From a virus: a stretch of DNA of 55,554 bases. The stretch lies in IMG/VR virus record IMGVR_UViG_3300033148_006010, positions 1-55,554 of that record; one strand, written 5' to 3'. Below are positions 42,224-50,864 of the stretch, one piece after another; position 1 is the stretch's first letter; every line of letters starts with the position of its first letter. The notes under the pieces are model-generated. The model was not told where the DNA came from. It worked only from the letters and a program-made list of their open reading frames with translations, and made no database searches. The translations under genes and the position numbers were made by a program.

Positions 42224-42756
42224 ATATACGATATATAATATATAGTATTTCGAATTCGATTTTACTTTTATTTTTACTTACTTTATGGGGGTGTGGGGGG
42301 AATAAAAGCTTACTTAATCCTGAACTTACTTTATTTAAAGCACAAGCTCAAAAAGATTTAGTAGCTGGGGTTAAAAATGAGGTTAAGGAAGTGAAGGCAC
42401 AAATGGATAGTTTGGTTAAGGCACAAGTTAATTTACAATCGCAGATAGATTCGGAAGTCGAAGCTAGATTTAATACTCAAGCTGGATTTAATAATAGGCA
42501 AGATGAAACGAATATACAATCTGGTAGAGATACGACTACAGTTACTAATGATACTAATTTAATGAAGTATATAATTTATGCCCTTAGTTCTTTATGTATG
42601 ACACTTATAATAGGGCTTATAACGTGCTTAAAGATGTTTATTAAGTTAGGCAAACGGAAAGACTTTTATAAAGAACAGACTTTGTTACATGCACAATCTG
42701 AAGAAGCGATTAAACAATTAAGAGAATTGCATGATTCATATATCAGTAAAAAATAA
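42220..42756 (+). CDS. u-spanin-like lipoprotein with C-terminal membrane anchor (178 aa)
   Basis: The N-terminus ends in a lipobox (LLTLWGC, Cys25), so the protein would be anchored in the outer membrane. A ~85-residue periplasmic coiled-coil region (EVKEVKAQMDSLVKAQVNLQSQIDSEVEARF) follows. A membrane segment at ~116-140 is then followed by a 38-residue charged tail. Lipoprotein at one end and inner-membrane anchor at the other is the topology of unimolecular spanins that fuse the two membranes at lysis. The long tail is longer than usual. Coupled to the endolysin by ATGA. Confidence 0.65.
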   Translation: MNIRYIIYSISNSILLLFLLTLWGCGGNKSLLNPELTLFKAQAQKDLVAGVKNEVKEVKAQMDSLVKAQVNLQSQIDSEVEARFNTQAGFNNRQDETNIQSGRDTTTVTNDTNLMKYIIYALSSLCMTLIIGLITCLKMFIKLGKRKDFYKEQTLLHAQSEEAIKQLRELHDSYISKK

Positions 42757-42759
42757 CGC

Positions 42760-42788
42760 TTGACAAGTATATTGAAATTTACTATAGT
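42760..42788 (+). promoter_or_regulatory. Consensus sigma70 promoter of the accessory cassette
   Basis: TTGACA (42760-42765) and TATAGT (42783-42788) are separated by the optimal 17 bases. It lies four bases after the lysis operon stop and only 12 before the next ATG, so the mRNA would start about six bases before that ATG. The promoter would let the 42801-54365 genes be expressed independently of the late operon. Confidence 0.7.
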
Positions 42789-42800
42789 AATATTACATTT

Positions 42801-43394
42801 ATGGGAAAAAAATATTTAACCCTTCCGAGTTTCCCTATAATCAAACCTGAAGAATTAAACCCTCTTGATGTTTGTTTTAATCTTGATACTAATAAGTTTA
42901 CAGCATGGGGAGAACATACTTTTAGGAAATATCCTTATAAGCAAGTTCCTACTCATGCTTATTTTCATATTAGGCATCAGATAATATTAAACGTAGGCCT
43001 ATGTGGAGTTTATATAGATTATCTTAGTACATATCTTAATAAGAGTCATGCAATATTAGTTATACATTTTAAAGATAGTGGTTGGAATATAGAAAATAAA
43101 TTAATTGACGTGTGTTTTCATGAATTTATAAAAAGCAAAAAATTATTACATTATGATTTTGGTGGTTATGGCAGTTTTATCCCGTTTTTAAATAAGATTT
43201 TTAAATCTAGTAAAAAGTTAGATTTTTGTAGTGATAATGTGGTTGATAATGGGCAAGCTGTAGAGTATAAATTTTTTAATGGTTTAGATAGCGAGCATAC
43301 TTCTCCTGCCGATTTATTATTAAGAGCGTTAAAATCTAATGATGATAATGTAGAAGTTAGATTATTAAAACCTAAAGGGGTTTATAATGGCTAG
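42801..43394 (+). CDS. Papain-like YiiX-type protein, tentative (197 aa)
   Basis: It starts just after a consensus promoter and lacks an SD, so its mRNA may be leaderless. Residues ~50-60 read THAYFHIRH, and a second block FCSDNVVDNGQAVEYKFFNG precedes TSPADLLLRA. His early, Cys later and a 'SPADL' end fit permuted NlpC/P60 (YiiX-like) folds, which cleave or bind acylated or peptide substrates. The central RHQIILNVGLCGVYIDYLSTYLNKSHAILVIHF is strand-rich. The assignment is tentative. Confidence 0.4.
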   Translation: MGKKYLTLPSFPIIKPEELNPLDVCFNLDTNKFTAWGEHTFRKYPYKQVPTHAYFHIRHQIILNVGLCGVYIDYLSTYLNKSHAILVIHFKDSGWNIENKLIDVCFHEFIKSKKLLHYDFGGYGSFIPFLNKIFKSSKKLDFCSDNVVDNGQAVEYKFFNGLDSEHTSPADLLLRALKSNDDNVEVRLLKPKGVYNG

Positions 43395-44754
43395 AACAAG
43401 TCATAATGGTGATTTTTGGTTAAGAAATAATAACGAAAAATTGAATGACTTAAAACATTTAGTAAGAGTAGCTCCACAATTAAGTGATAGTCAATTAGCA
43501 CAACAATTAGGTAGTAATAAGCAAGCTATAAGGAGAGCAAGACAAAGATATAATATTTGGAGAGTAAGTAATAATCGAGCAGAAAGAGAAAATACAAATG
43601 GTATTCTTGTAGATAAACAACAAAATCATCTTATTGCTGATATAATAATAAAGTCTAAAAAAGGTAAAAAACCTACTATTAAAGATGCATTAAATAATCC
43701 AAAATTTAGAGAGATACTTAAAACTGGATGTATAGATTTAAATAAATATGAAATATCAAGATTTGTTACTAATAGTTGGGACGTTACAAATAGGAAAGGA
43801 GAAAGATTTACTAATTATCAGTTTAAAATATGGTGGACATTAAAAATTCCTAATATTCTTTTAAGTGTTTTTGAAGAAATAGAAAAAAATATAGCTAAAA
43901 AAAGTCAAAGTTGTAATAAAAAAATATACAATAAAAATGCAAAAAGAATGATTGAAATATCGTTATATGATTTACATTATGGAATGTTATCGTGGAGTAG
44001 AGAAACAGGAGAGGATTATGATTTAAAAATTGCTAGAAATGTATATGAAAATGCTATTAGTCAAATTATTGATAGAGTTAAAAATATAGAAGTAGATTAT
44101 TTTTTATTCCCTATAGGTAATGATTTTTTACATGTTAACAATATTACGAACAAGACTCCGACAGCAGAACACTCACTTGATGTAGATAGTAGATTAGTGA
44201 AAATTATATCTGAATCAGAATATATGTTAAGAGATAGTATTAATCAGTTAAAAAAAATTGCTCCTGTGAAATTGTTTTGGGTTCCTGGAAATCATGATCC
44301 ACAAACAAGTTATTATTTATTAAGAATGTTAGGTAATTTTTTTCATAATGATATCAATGTAGAGGTTGATACAAGTCCTAAGCCTCGTAAATACAAAGTA
44401 TATGGTAAATGTTTAATTGGATTTATGCATGGATGTACTGAATCAAATAGAAAAAATTGGGCTTTAATGATGGCAGATGAAGAGCCTGATTTGTGGAAAT
44501 CAGACCAGTATCGTGAAATACATACAGGGCATCAGCATAGAAAAAATGAATTAGTTTATCATTCTGCATCTACTCATGGTGGAGTTACAATAAGGATTAT
44601 TCCTTCAATTTGTGCTACGGATTTTTGGCATTATACTAAAGGTTTTACGAAAACTTCCAAAACTGCACAATTCTTTGTATGGAATAAAGATTATGGATTA
44701 GAAAGTATTCAAGATATTCATATCAGAATGGATTTATATAAAAAGAAAAAATAA
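43387..44754 (+). CDS. HTH protein fused to a calcineurin-like phosphoesterase (455 aa)
   Basis: The N-terminus carries a helix-turn-helix (LSDSQLAQQLGSNKQAIRRARQRYNIW). From ~residue 190 the metallophosphoesterase motifs occur in order: DLHYG, GNDFLH, GNHD, MHG and GHQHRKN. These coordinate two metals. This two-part form is known in several phages, with no established substrate; a nucleic-acid or nucleotide phosphatase is likely from the HTH. It overlaps the preceding gene by 8 bases and is part of the accessory cassette. Confidence 0.8.
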   Translation: MARTSHNGDFWLRNNNEKLNDLKHLVRVAPQLSDSQLAQQLGSNKQAIRRARQRYNIWRVSNNRAERENTNGILVDKQQNHLIADIIIKSKKGKKPTIKDALNNPKFREILKTGCIDLNKYEISRFVTNSWDVTNRKGERFTNYQFKIWWTLKIPNILLSVFEEIEKNIAKKSQSCNKKIYNKNAKRMIEISLYDLHYGMLSWSRETGEDYDLKIARNVYENAISQIIDRVKNIEVDYFLFPIGNDFLHVNNITNKTPTAEHSLDVDSRLVKIISESEYMLRDSINQLKKIAPVKLFWVPGNHDPQTSYYLLRMLGNFFHNDINVEVDTSPKPRKYKVYGKCLIGFMHGCTESNRKNWALMMADEEPDLWKSDQYREIHTGHQHRKNELVYHSASTHGGVTIRIIPSICATDFWHYTKGFTKTSKTAQFFVWNKDYGLESIQDIHIRMDLYKKKK

Positions 44755-44757
44755 TAT

Positions 44758-45048
44758 ATGAAAACTGTTTTAGAGATAGAACAGACTCTGCCTCGAAATA
44801 AAAATGAAATTGAATCTAAAGGTGGTAATTATAGCGACCTTGAAAGTTCAGGACTTATACAGCATAAAATTTGGATAGATGAAACAAAAGATATTTATGA
44901 ACGAATAGATAGTATATATCATGAATTTACGCATTTCTTATATTCTTTTTTTGAGTTAGAAGAACCAGTTTGTTATAATGCAGGCCAAAAAGCGGCGGAA
45001 GAATTTAAAAAACATGTAGCAAGATTAAGACGTGAGAGGAAAAAATGA
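44758..45048 (+). CDS. Mini zincin-like metalloprotease (96 aa)
   Basis: The motif HEFTHFLYSF (HExxH zincin) occurs at ~residue 56, after IYERIDSIYHEF. This group of small phage proteins has the metal-binding helix but not much else, so catalytic activity is uncertain; a third ligand may be a downstream Glu (AAEEFKK). It lies between the phosphoesterase and the first glycosyltransferase. Its substrate is unknown. Confidence 0.55.
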   Translation: MKTVLEIEQTLPRNKNEIESKGGNYSDLESSGLIQHKIWIDETKDIYERIDSIYHEFTHFLYSFFELEEPVCYNAGQKAAEEFKKHVARLRRERKK

Positions 45049-45710
45049 AAGTTAGTATTGTTATGCCTACTTATAATATGCAAAATACAATAGATAGGGC
45101 TATTGATAGTATTATTAAACAAACTTATAAAGACTGGGAATTAATAATTGTTAATGATGGCAGCATAGATTATACTGATGATTTAGTAAAAGAATATATA
45201 GAAAAAGATAATCGAATAAGATTGTGTTCTTTATATCAAAATCAAGGAAGGGCAAATGCTTATAATATAGGTATCGTTCAAGCTAAAGCCGATTTAATAG
45301 CAATTCATAATGCTGATGATGTTTATTATCCTAAGAAAATTGAAAAGCAAATTGTAATATTCACATGGAATAAGATTTTAGATGTTTTAGGTACAGGGTT
45401 AAAAATACCAAAATACAATAAGAAAGAAATTGCCCCTCATCAAGTAACTGCCGAGATATATAAACATATGATGATTAATCATGCTACTATAATGTTCAAG
45501 AAAAAGTGGTTTTATAAAGTAGGTGGTTATGATACTAAATTTAAAAGATGTGTAGATTGGGATTTTTGTTGTAAGTTATTTGATGCTGGAGCTGTAATGC
45601 AAAGTATAAATACTATTTTGTATGTTTGGTATCCGAATATAAATACAGATGGATATAATGAATCGGTTGATGCTGTAAGAAAAAAATGGGAGTATAAGAC
45701 AAAAAAATGA
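45045..45710 (+). CDS. Glycosyltransferase family 2 (221 aa)
   Basis: A canonical GT-A start (KVSIVMPTYNMQNTIDRAIDSIIKQTYKDWELIIVNDGS) is followed by a DXD-like AHNADDV site at ~88-93. It transfers sugar from a nucleotide donor; the acceptor is unknown. ATG overlaps the previous stop, so the gene belongs to a coupled chain. It is the first of the glycosyltransferases of the cassette. No membrane segment, so it acts at the cytoplasmic side. Confidence 0.8.
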   Translation: MKVSIVMPTYNMQNTIDRAIDSIIKQTYKDWELIIVNDGSIDYTDDLVKEYIEKDNRIRLCSLYQNQGRANAYNIGIVQAKADLIAIHNADDVYYPKKIEKQIVIFTWNKILDVLGTGLKIPKYNKKEIAPHQVTAEIYKHMMINHATIMFKKKWFYKVGGYDTKFKRCVDWDFCCKLFDAGAVMQSINTILYVWYPNINTDGYNESVDAVRKKWEYKTKK

Positions 45711-46360
45711 AATATCCTATTGGAATTGTTGTCGTAGCGGTTAATATAGAAGATAAAATTAGAACTAGGTTTAGAGATATTTTATATTCTAGTTCTTCTT
45801 TATATATGGATTGGATATGTACGGTTCGTTATTGGGAAGAATATAGTATGAATATTGATGGATTGCTTAATAAAAGTGAAGCACTTAATGATGGAATTAC
45901 GAGATTGCGAGATGAATGCGAAATTATAATTTGCACTGATATAGATATGCTTATACCGCCTCAATTAATTGAATATACTTATGAAATGTTAAAAGTTCCT
46001 AATAATACTAATTTGTGGATTCCCGCTAGGAATATAGATGAAGATAAAATTACACCTATTGAATGGGATAAATGGAAAAAATTGCCTTTGCGTATGAGTG
46101 GTACAGGTAGTTTTAATGCTATGCGAACAGAAGATTGGATTGAAAGCGGAGGATGGGATGAACGATTTATAGGATGGGGAGGAGAAGATGATTTTTTTAA
46201 ATTACAAAGAGAACATTTTGGAATTAAAACTATTGTAAGTACTGATTTTCCTTTGATGCATGTTAATCATTTGCCTAGACAAAATAAACAAGCATTAAAT
46301 GGTATTAACAAAAATGTTTTAGAGATAAGATTAAAAGAAGGATTTAAAAAATGGTTATAA
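45707..46360 (+). CDS. GT-A glycosyltransferase, galactosyltransferase-like C-motif (217 aa)
   Basis: The TDIDM motif at residues 77-81 serves as DXD site. The C-terminal GGWDERFIGWGGEDDFFKLQREHFG is the recognised 'GW.GEDDD' motif of GT7/beta-galactosyl-type and chondroitin polymerase-like enzymes. The usual N-terminal GT2 motif is modified (IGIVVVAVNIEDKIRT). Two genes in the cassette share this 'GGWDERF' motif, this one and the 27682 fusion. Donor and acceptor unknown. Confidence 0.7.
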   Translation: MKYPIGIVVVAVNIEDKIRTRFRDILYSSSSLYMDWICTVRYWEEYSMNIDGLLNKSEALNDGITRLRDECEIIICTDIDMLIPPQLIEYTYEMLKVPNNTNLWIPARNIDEDKITPIEWDKWKKLPLRMSGTGSFNAMRTEDWIESGGWDERFIGWGGEDDFFKLQREHFGIKTIVSTDFPLMHVNHLPRQNKQALNGINKNVLEIRLKEGFKKWL

Positions 46361-47040
46361 ATCCTAATCATAATTACGTTACTTTTTTTGTATGTTTGCA
46401 ATGTCAAAGGCATTGCTCTGAATGTAGTCAACAACCTTTAATGAATTGGAAGCCTAAATATCAAATGAGTTTAGAAGAAATAGAAAAGTTTATTAAAGTT
46501 ACTAAAGATTCTGGCTATGATAAATTTAAATGGATTATAATATCTGGTGGAGAACCGTTATTGTGGAATAATTTAGAGGAAGGATTATCTTTATTAAAAA
46601 AATCTAAGATTGCTAATGCTATCAAAATTTTTAGTAATGGAATCAATGTATCTAAAATTACATATAAAGTATTGATTAATTCTAGTGTAATAAGGGTATC
46701 ACAATATAAAGAAAATTGGCAAATATTACAAGATTTAAAAAGACAATATAAAAACAAAATAGAAATTGTTGATAGAACTGTTCATACTAAACTACCTACT
46801 AAATTGTATGATAATGTTTTACCTGCTAAATGCCATTGTCAAGGTTATGCTGTTTGTGATAATAAGATTTATGCTTGTCCTATGATACCTGCTATTTGTC
46901 GTAAATTAAATTTTGATATAGAATATTTTTGTCCTATTATTCCTCATTGGGTAGAAGCATTAGATTTATTTAATAGGGAAAATGAATATGTTTGTCAAGG
47001 ATGTATAGGTAATTTAAAAGTTAGAGAAAAAATAAAATGA
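46351..47040 (+). CDS. Radical SAM protein with SPASM-like cysteines (229 aa)
   Basis: The CxxxCxxC cluster motif is at residues 18-25 (CQRHCSEC), with a further Cys15. SGGEP at ~65 helps bind SAM. The C-terminal part is cysteine-rich (CHCQGYAVC, ACPMIPAIC, VCQGCIGN), as in SPASM/Twitch domains that bind a second iron-sulfur cluster. Such enzymes modify peptides or carbohydrates by radical chemistry. It is embedded in a run of glycosyltransferase genes, so sugar modification is a reasonable guess. Substrate unknown. Confidence 0.75.
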   Translation: MVINPNHNYVTFFVCLQCQRHCSECSQQPLMNWKPKYQMSLEEIEKFIKVTKDSGYDKFKWIIISGGEPLLWNNLEEGLSLLKKSKIANAIKIFSNGINVSKITYKVLINSSVIRVSQYKENWQILQDLKRQYKNKIEIVDRTVHTKLPTKLYDNVLPAKCHCQGYAVCDNKIYACPMIPAICRKLNFDIEYFCPIIPHWVEALDLFNRENEYVCQGCIGNLKVREKIK

Positions 47041-47606
47041 ATATAAAAGAACAAGCAAAAAAAAATTTATTAGATTTTAAACAAGTAGCAGATGAATTAA
47101 AAATTCCTTTTTTTCTACAGGCGGGAACATTGTTGGGAGCATATAGAGATAAGGACTTTGTTAAGGGAGATGAAAGTGATTGTGATTTAGGTATTTTAGA
47201 ATGTTATTATAAGCGTATTCATGAATTAATGATTACATTGAAAGCAATAGGGTTTAAAGTATCTTATATTTTTAGATTTGAAAATGCTATTGAAAGTGTT
47301 AAATTTGAAAGAGGACAAAATCATCTTGATGTTCTTAGTATACATATTAGAGGGAGTAGGGCATTTAATTTAGGTAGAAGTTTTGGTTCTCATGGATTAC
47401 CCTCTATTTTTGCATATACTTTTTCATCGGCTTGTTTTATAATATTTGAAAAATTAAAGTTTCTTGGTACAGAATTTGATGTACCTTATCCAACTGAAAT
47501 GTATTTAAATGATAAATATAGAGATTGGAGAGTTCCTGTTTCAAGAGAAAAATATGATTATTTAGATGTTAAACAAGCACCTTGTATAAATAATACTGAT
47601 TGGTGA
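47037..47606 (+). CDS. LicD/fukutin-like nucleotidyltransferase-fold protein (189 aa)
   Basis: The sequence FFLQAGTLLGAYRDKDFVKGDESDCDLGIL is the LicD/fukutin signature (GTLLG..R...f...D.D.D), followed later by LGTEFDVPYPTEMYLNDKYRDWRVP, also typical. LicD-type enzymes transfer phosphocholine or related phospho-groups to glycans. In this cassette it would decorate the glycan with a charged group. Overlaps the radical SAM gene by four bases. Intact. Confidence 0.75.
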   Translation: MNIKEQAKKNLLDFKQVADELKIPFFLQAGTLLGAYRDKDFVKGDESDCDLGILECYYKRIHELMITLKAIGFKVSYIFRFENAIESVKFERGQNHLDVLSIHIRGSRAFNLGRSFGSHGLPSIFAYTFSSACFIIFEKLKFLGTEFDVPYPTEMYLNDKYRDWRVPVSREKYDYLDVKQAPCINNTDW

Positions 47607-47614
47607 TATCCAAA

Positions 47615-48125
47615 ATGAAAAAAATAATATATGCAACAATTTGGGGAGAAGAAAAAATATCCCTTCCTACAGAACTTCCTATTTTATATAGCTATCCTTA
47701 TTCAATTAATTTACCTAAACATGTTGTTAAATCTACTTTATTTGATGCGTTATCTCATGCTAGATGCGTTATCTCATGCTATAGAAGCATTTTGGGCCAA
47801 TGATGCTACAGATGAAACAAAGAGATATTCAATTATAGCTATATCATTAATAAGACAATATTTAAATTATTGTTAAGAAGGTTGGCTATTGGTTGAAGCA
47901 GGAAACTATGCAGGTAGAGCTATAGCTTTAACTCGTACAAATATAGTTCATTCTACATCATATAATCTTACAATTAATTATGGCATAGAACATGGTACGG
48001 CATGTAGTATTTTATTACCTGATATTGTTAGTTATATGAATAATAAAGAACTGCCAATATTTTTTGGTTTAAAAAATACTCAAGAATTAGTTTGTTATCT
48101 AAGATTATTGAGGGATTCTTTATGA
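47615..48125 (+). pseudogene. Decayed iron-containing alcohol dehydrogenase
   Basis: Three frames encode fragments of one Fe-ADH: LPTELPILYSYPYSINLPKHVVKSTLFDALSHA; then IEAFWANDATDETKRYSIIAISLIRQ; then EAGNYAGRAIALTRTNIVHSTSYNLTINYGIEHGTACSILLP. The first frameshift is caused by a 19-base tandem duplication at 47744-47781. A second break lies near 47870, and the normal ~380-residue length is lost at both ends. The spacing and 'HSTSYNLT..YGIEHG' block resemble the phosphonoacetaldehyde-reductase-like branch. It is clearly inactive. Confidence 0.75.
47744..47781 (+). repeat. 19-base perfect tandem duplication
   Basis: The segment GATGCGTTATCTCATGCTA occurs twice in direct succession at 47744-47762 and 47763-47781. 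Deleting one copy restores the reading frame through DALSHAIEAFW of the dehydrogenase, so this is the inactivating event or one of them. A recent duplication or an assembly artefact are the possible origins. Confidence 0.9.
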
Positions 48126-49084
48126 TAAATAAAATTGCAATTATATCTTATACAAGTAGACAAGAGGGATGTCTTTCCGGAGTAGAAAGATTTAATTGGT
48201 ATTTACAAAAAGCAATTGGTGGAAAAATATATACTGGAACAATGTTTAAAATGCCTAGTCCTCAGGCTTTAAATGCTGTTTTACAACATGAAGGATTAAT
48301 AGATGAAGAAACTTTATGTATAGTAGATGGTTCTTGGGGACTTGGAATAGATGTTGGTATTCTTGTTATAAGTGTTGTTCATGGTACTTGGGCGGAATTT
48401 AATTTAAGAAATCACAAGAAACATATTGAAGATAAAGACCAAGATAATATGTGGCATAGGCCTAATACAAAAATGGTTGCTGTATCAAATGCATCTGCTA
48501 AATATCTTTTAAAACATCATAAAGTTAAAGCGGATAAGATTATTTTAAATGGAGTTGATACAAATATTTTTAAACCTATTGAGCATAAACAAGTTAATCA
48601 TAAACCTGTTGTATTACATTGTGGTAGGGATTATAATAAAGATGGTGGTGGAAAATTACAACAAATTAAAGAGATGTTAAAAGATAAATTTCATTTTAAA
48701 TTATTGAATGTTAAGGACGGCGAAGAAATAAAAGTATTTCAACATTCTGATATAGTTTTACAATGTTCAAAATATGAAGGTAATTCTTATTTTATGCTTG
48801 AAGGAATGGCTTGTGGTTTACCTGTTGTTGCAAGCAGGGCTGGACTTTTTGAAGAAAAAACAATTTGTGGATATAAAAGTTTTAAGGGATTATTAGGAGA
48901 TACTTTAGAATATGATGCTAATGTTGATGAATTTGTACAAGCTATTGAAAGCGTTTATGAAAATAATAAGAAATATAATTATGGACAAAATTGTAGAAGG
49001 TGGATTTTAGAAAATGCTACATTTGAAATTTTTGCAAATCAATGGAAGGAATTTATAGAAGGAAATTATGGATTTAAAGTTTAG
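48122..49084 (+). CDS. Glycosyltransferase family 4-like (320 aa)
   Basis: ATG 48122 follows GAGGG and gives a proper GT-B N-terminus (NKIAIISYTSRQEGCLSGVERFNWYLQKAI). The C-terminal domain has VVLHCGRDYNKDGGGK and the donor-site motif EGNSYFMLEGMACGLPVVAS (E-x7-E type), diagnostic for GT4. An additional ILNGVDTNIFKP is typical of the linker. It overlaps the decayed dehydrogenase by four bases. It acts in the cytoplasm on an unknown acceptor. Confidence 0.8.
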   Translation: MINKIAIISYTSRQEGCLSGVERFNWYLQKAIGGKIYTGTMFKMPSPQALNAVLQHEGLIDEETLCIVDGSWGLGIDVGILVISVVHGTWAEFNLRNHKKHIEDKDQDNMWHRPNTKMVAVSNASAKYLLKHHKVKADKIILNGVDTNIFKPIEHKQVNHKPVVLHCGRDYNKDGGGKLQQIKEMLKDKFHFKLLNVKDGEEIKVFQHSDIVLQCSKYEGNSYFMLEGMACGLPVVASRAGLFEEKTICGYKSFKGLLGDTLEYDANVDEFVQAIESVYENNKKYNYGQNCRRWILENATFEIFANQWKEFIEGNYGFKV

Positions 49085-49781
49085 TTGTGTTATTTTGACT
49101 TATAACAGAAAAGATGTTTTGAAAAAATGTTTACTTGCTGTAGCAGAAAATACTTATGAGCGTAGATGTAATTATGAAGTTATTGTTGTTAATAATTGTT
49201 CTAATGACGGAACATTAAAATTGCTTGATATTATGGGCGGACAGTTTGATAATTACAAAGTTCTTAATCTTAATAGAAATTATGGTGTTATTGCTCGTAA
49301 CAGAGCATTTAATCTTGCACGTGGGAAGTATATAGTTCAAATAGATGATGATGTTTTAGTTCAAAAAAATTGGGATAAAGAAGTTTTTAAATATTTTAGA
49401 AATCCTCAGGTTGGAGCAGTAGGAACGGAAGGGTCAAAATGGATAGGTTGGGTAAACAAGCATAATAAAGATATAAAAATAGGTGATTATGTAGATTTTC
49501 TTACTGGACAATTTTGGGTATTTAAAAATGAGAGTTGGTTATACGATGAAAGTTTTGGACATTTTTGGCACGAAGAATCTGATTTACAAATGTGGATGAA
49601 ATATAGAAAGAAATATAGGTTTTGTCAATGTAATAGAAATGTTATTAGGCATTTAGAATTAAGAAGCGAAAAGACAATGGATTGGAAGTTGCATGATAAA
49701 AATTGGCAGATGTTTGTTGATAAATGGAAGCCGAGAGAAAATCAATTAAATCTAGAGGGAAAAAATGCAAAGGTATTATAA
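49068..49781 (+). CDS. Glycosyltransferase family 2 (237 aa)
   Basis: The N-terminus has FSCVILTYNRKDVLKKCLLAVAENT, then YEVIVVNNCSNDGT, and the donor site is VQIDDDVLVQ near residue 90. A C-terminal histidine (FGHFWHEESDLQMWMKYR) fits the GT2 catalytic region. The start lies 17 bases inside the previous gene. The last ~30 residues are basic and aromatic. It is a cytoplasmic transferase with unknown substrate. Confidence 0.75.
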   Translation: MDLKFSCVILTYNRKDVLKKCLLAVAENTYERRCNYEVIVVNNCSNDGTLKLLDIMGGQFDNYKVLNLNRNYGVIARNRAFNLARGKYIVQIDDDVLVQKNWDKEVFKYFRNPQVGAVGTEGSKWIGWVNKHNKDIKIGDYVDFLTGQFWVFKNESWLYDESFGHFWHEESDLQMWMKYRKKYRFCQCNRNVIRHLELRSEKTMDWKLHDKNWQMFVDKWKPRENQLNLEGKNAKVL

Positions 49782-49908
49782 TTTAGATTATTTTTTAAGA
49801 CCAGATGTTTATTTAAAAGTACATGAAGCTTATTGGAAGAGCCATAAAATTAAAAGATTTTTTAGAAATTTAATGATATTATGGTATATAATTAGAGGGA
49901 AAATATGA
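49765..49908 (+). CDS. Small basic aromatic protein (47 aa)
   Basis: ATG 49765 follows AGAGGGA and overlaps the previous gene by 17 bases; the stop overlaps the next ATG (ATGA). The peptide reads YYNLDYFLRPDVYLKVHEAYWKSHKIKRFFRNLMILWYII, basic with a hydrophobic end. It looks like a membrane-surface peptide. The coupling on both sides supports a real gene. Function unknown. Confidence 0.45.
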   Translation: MQRYYNLDYFLRPDVYLKVHEAYWKSHKIKRFFRNLMILWYIIRGKI

Positions 49909-50864
49909 AAAAAATATTATTTGTATCACACGGATTTGCCTGTTTTATGTCAGACATATTATTCCATGGTTTAAAAAAATCAGGTTACGATGTTACTGAA
50001 TACCCTCAAGGAACTCATTATTATGGTGGAGATAGTGTGTTTGCAGGCAGGAAAAACTTAGGTAAGAATGATTTTTTAAACTTTTGTTATTTTGATTTTT
50101 CTAGAAAACAGTTGTCAGATGAAGAAATATTAAATCAAGATTATGATGCTGTTATAATTACTTCTTGGGTACCAGAAAAACCATGGATATTAGAAAATAT
50201 TTATAAGCGTTTTAAAGGTAAAATTCCTATTGCATTTGTGGATGGAGAAGACGATAAAATAATTAGAAAAAGAGAATTTTATAATGATATTTATTTTAAA
50301 AGAGAAGCTTGTAATAATGAAAATGTTAAACCTATTACGTTTGGTATTATAGATAAATATGAATTTGATTTAATAGATTATAATAAAAAACATTATGATT
50401 TAAGCTTTATCGCATCTGGACATAATATAAATAGTTTAAGATGTCAAATGTTCAGATTTTTAAAACAAGAAAAGAATGATAAAATATTTTATATGGATGT
50501 TGAAAGAGATAAAAGAGGTATGTTGTCTTACGCAGAGTATTTCAATGTTTTACGCAATTCAAAAATTGGTATTAGTATAGAAGGGGAAGGATATGATACA
50601 TATCGTTATTGGGAAGTTCCTTATTTTGGGGCAATGCTTATAGCTGATATGCCTAAAATAGATATATCTAATAATTTCATTGATATGGAAAGTGCTGTAT
50701 TTTTTAAAAACATTATGGATTTTCAAGATAAATTTAATTTCTTAAAAAAGAATCCCTTAAAAATAAAACATATTGCTGAACAAGGATATCAACATTTAAT
50801 GAAATATCACACGTCTAAAAACAGGGCTCAATATGTTATAAACGAATTGGAGAAAATAAAATGA
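49905..50864 (+). CDS. GT1/GT4-like glycosyltransferase (319 aa)
   Basis: The N-terminus MKKILFVSHGFACFMSDILFHGLKKSGYDV is a Rossmann-type start; the C-terminal half contains IGISIEGEGYDTYRYWEVPYFGAMLIADMP, the conserved motif of the Glycos_transf_1_2/exostosin-like group. The last 60 residues are a helix pair as in that family. It is a GT-B enzyme, substrate unknown. Overlaps the next gene by four bases, in a coupled chain. Confidence 0.7.
   Translation: MKKILFVSHGFACFMSDILFHGLKKSGYDVTEYPQGTHYYGGDSVFAGRKNLGKNDFLNFCYFDFSRKQLSDEEILNQDYDAVIITSWVPEKPWILENIYKRFKGKIPIAFVDGEDDKIIRKREFYNDIYFKREACNNENVKPITFGIIDKYEFDLIDYNKKHYDLSFIASGHNINSLRCQMFRFLKQEKNDKIFYMDVERDKRGMLSYAEYFNVLRNSKIGISIEGEGYDTYRYWEVPYFGAMLIADMPKIDISNNFIDMESAVFFKNIMDFQDKFNFLKKNPLKIKHIAEQGYQHLMKYHTSKNRAQYVINELEKIK

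Noticed and set aside
47889-48125. Separate 78-residue gene at 47889
   Set aside because: It is the C-terminal fragment of the decayed iron alcohol dehydrogenase in another frame, with no SD of its own.
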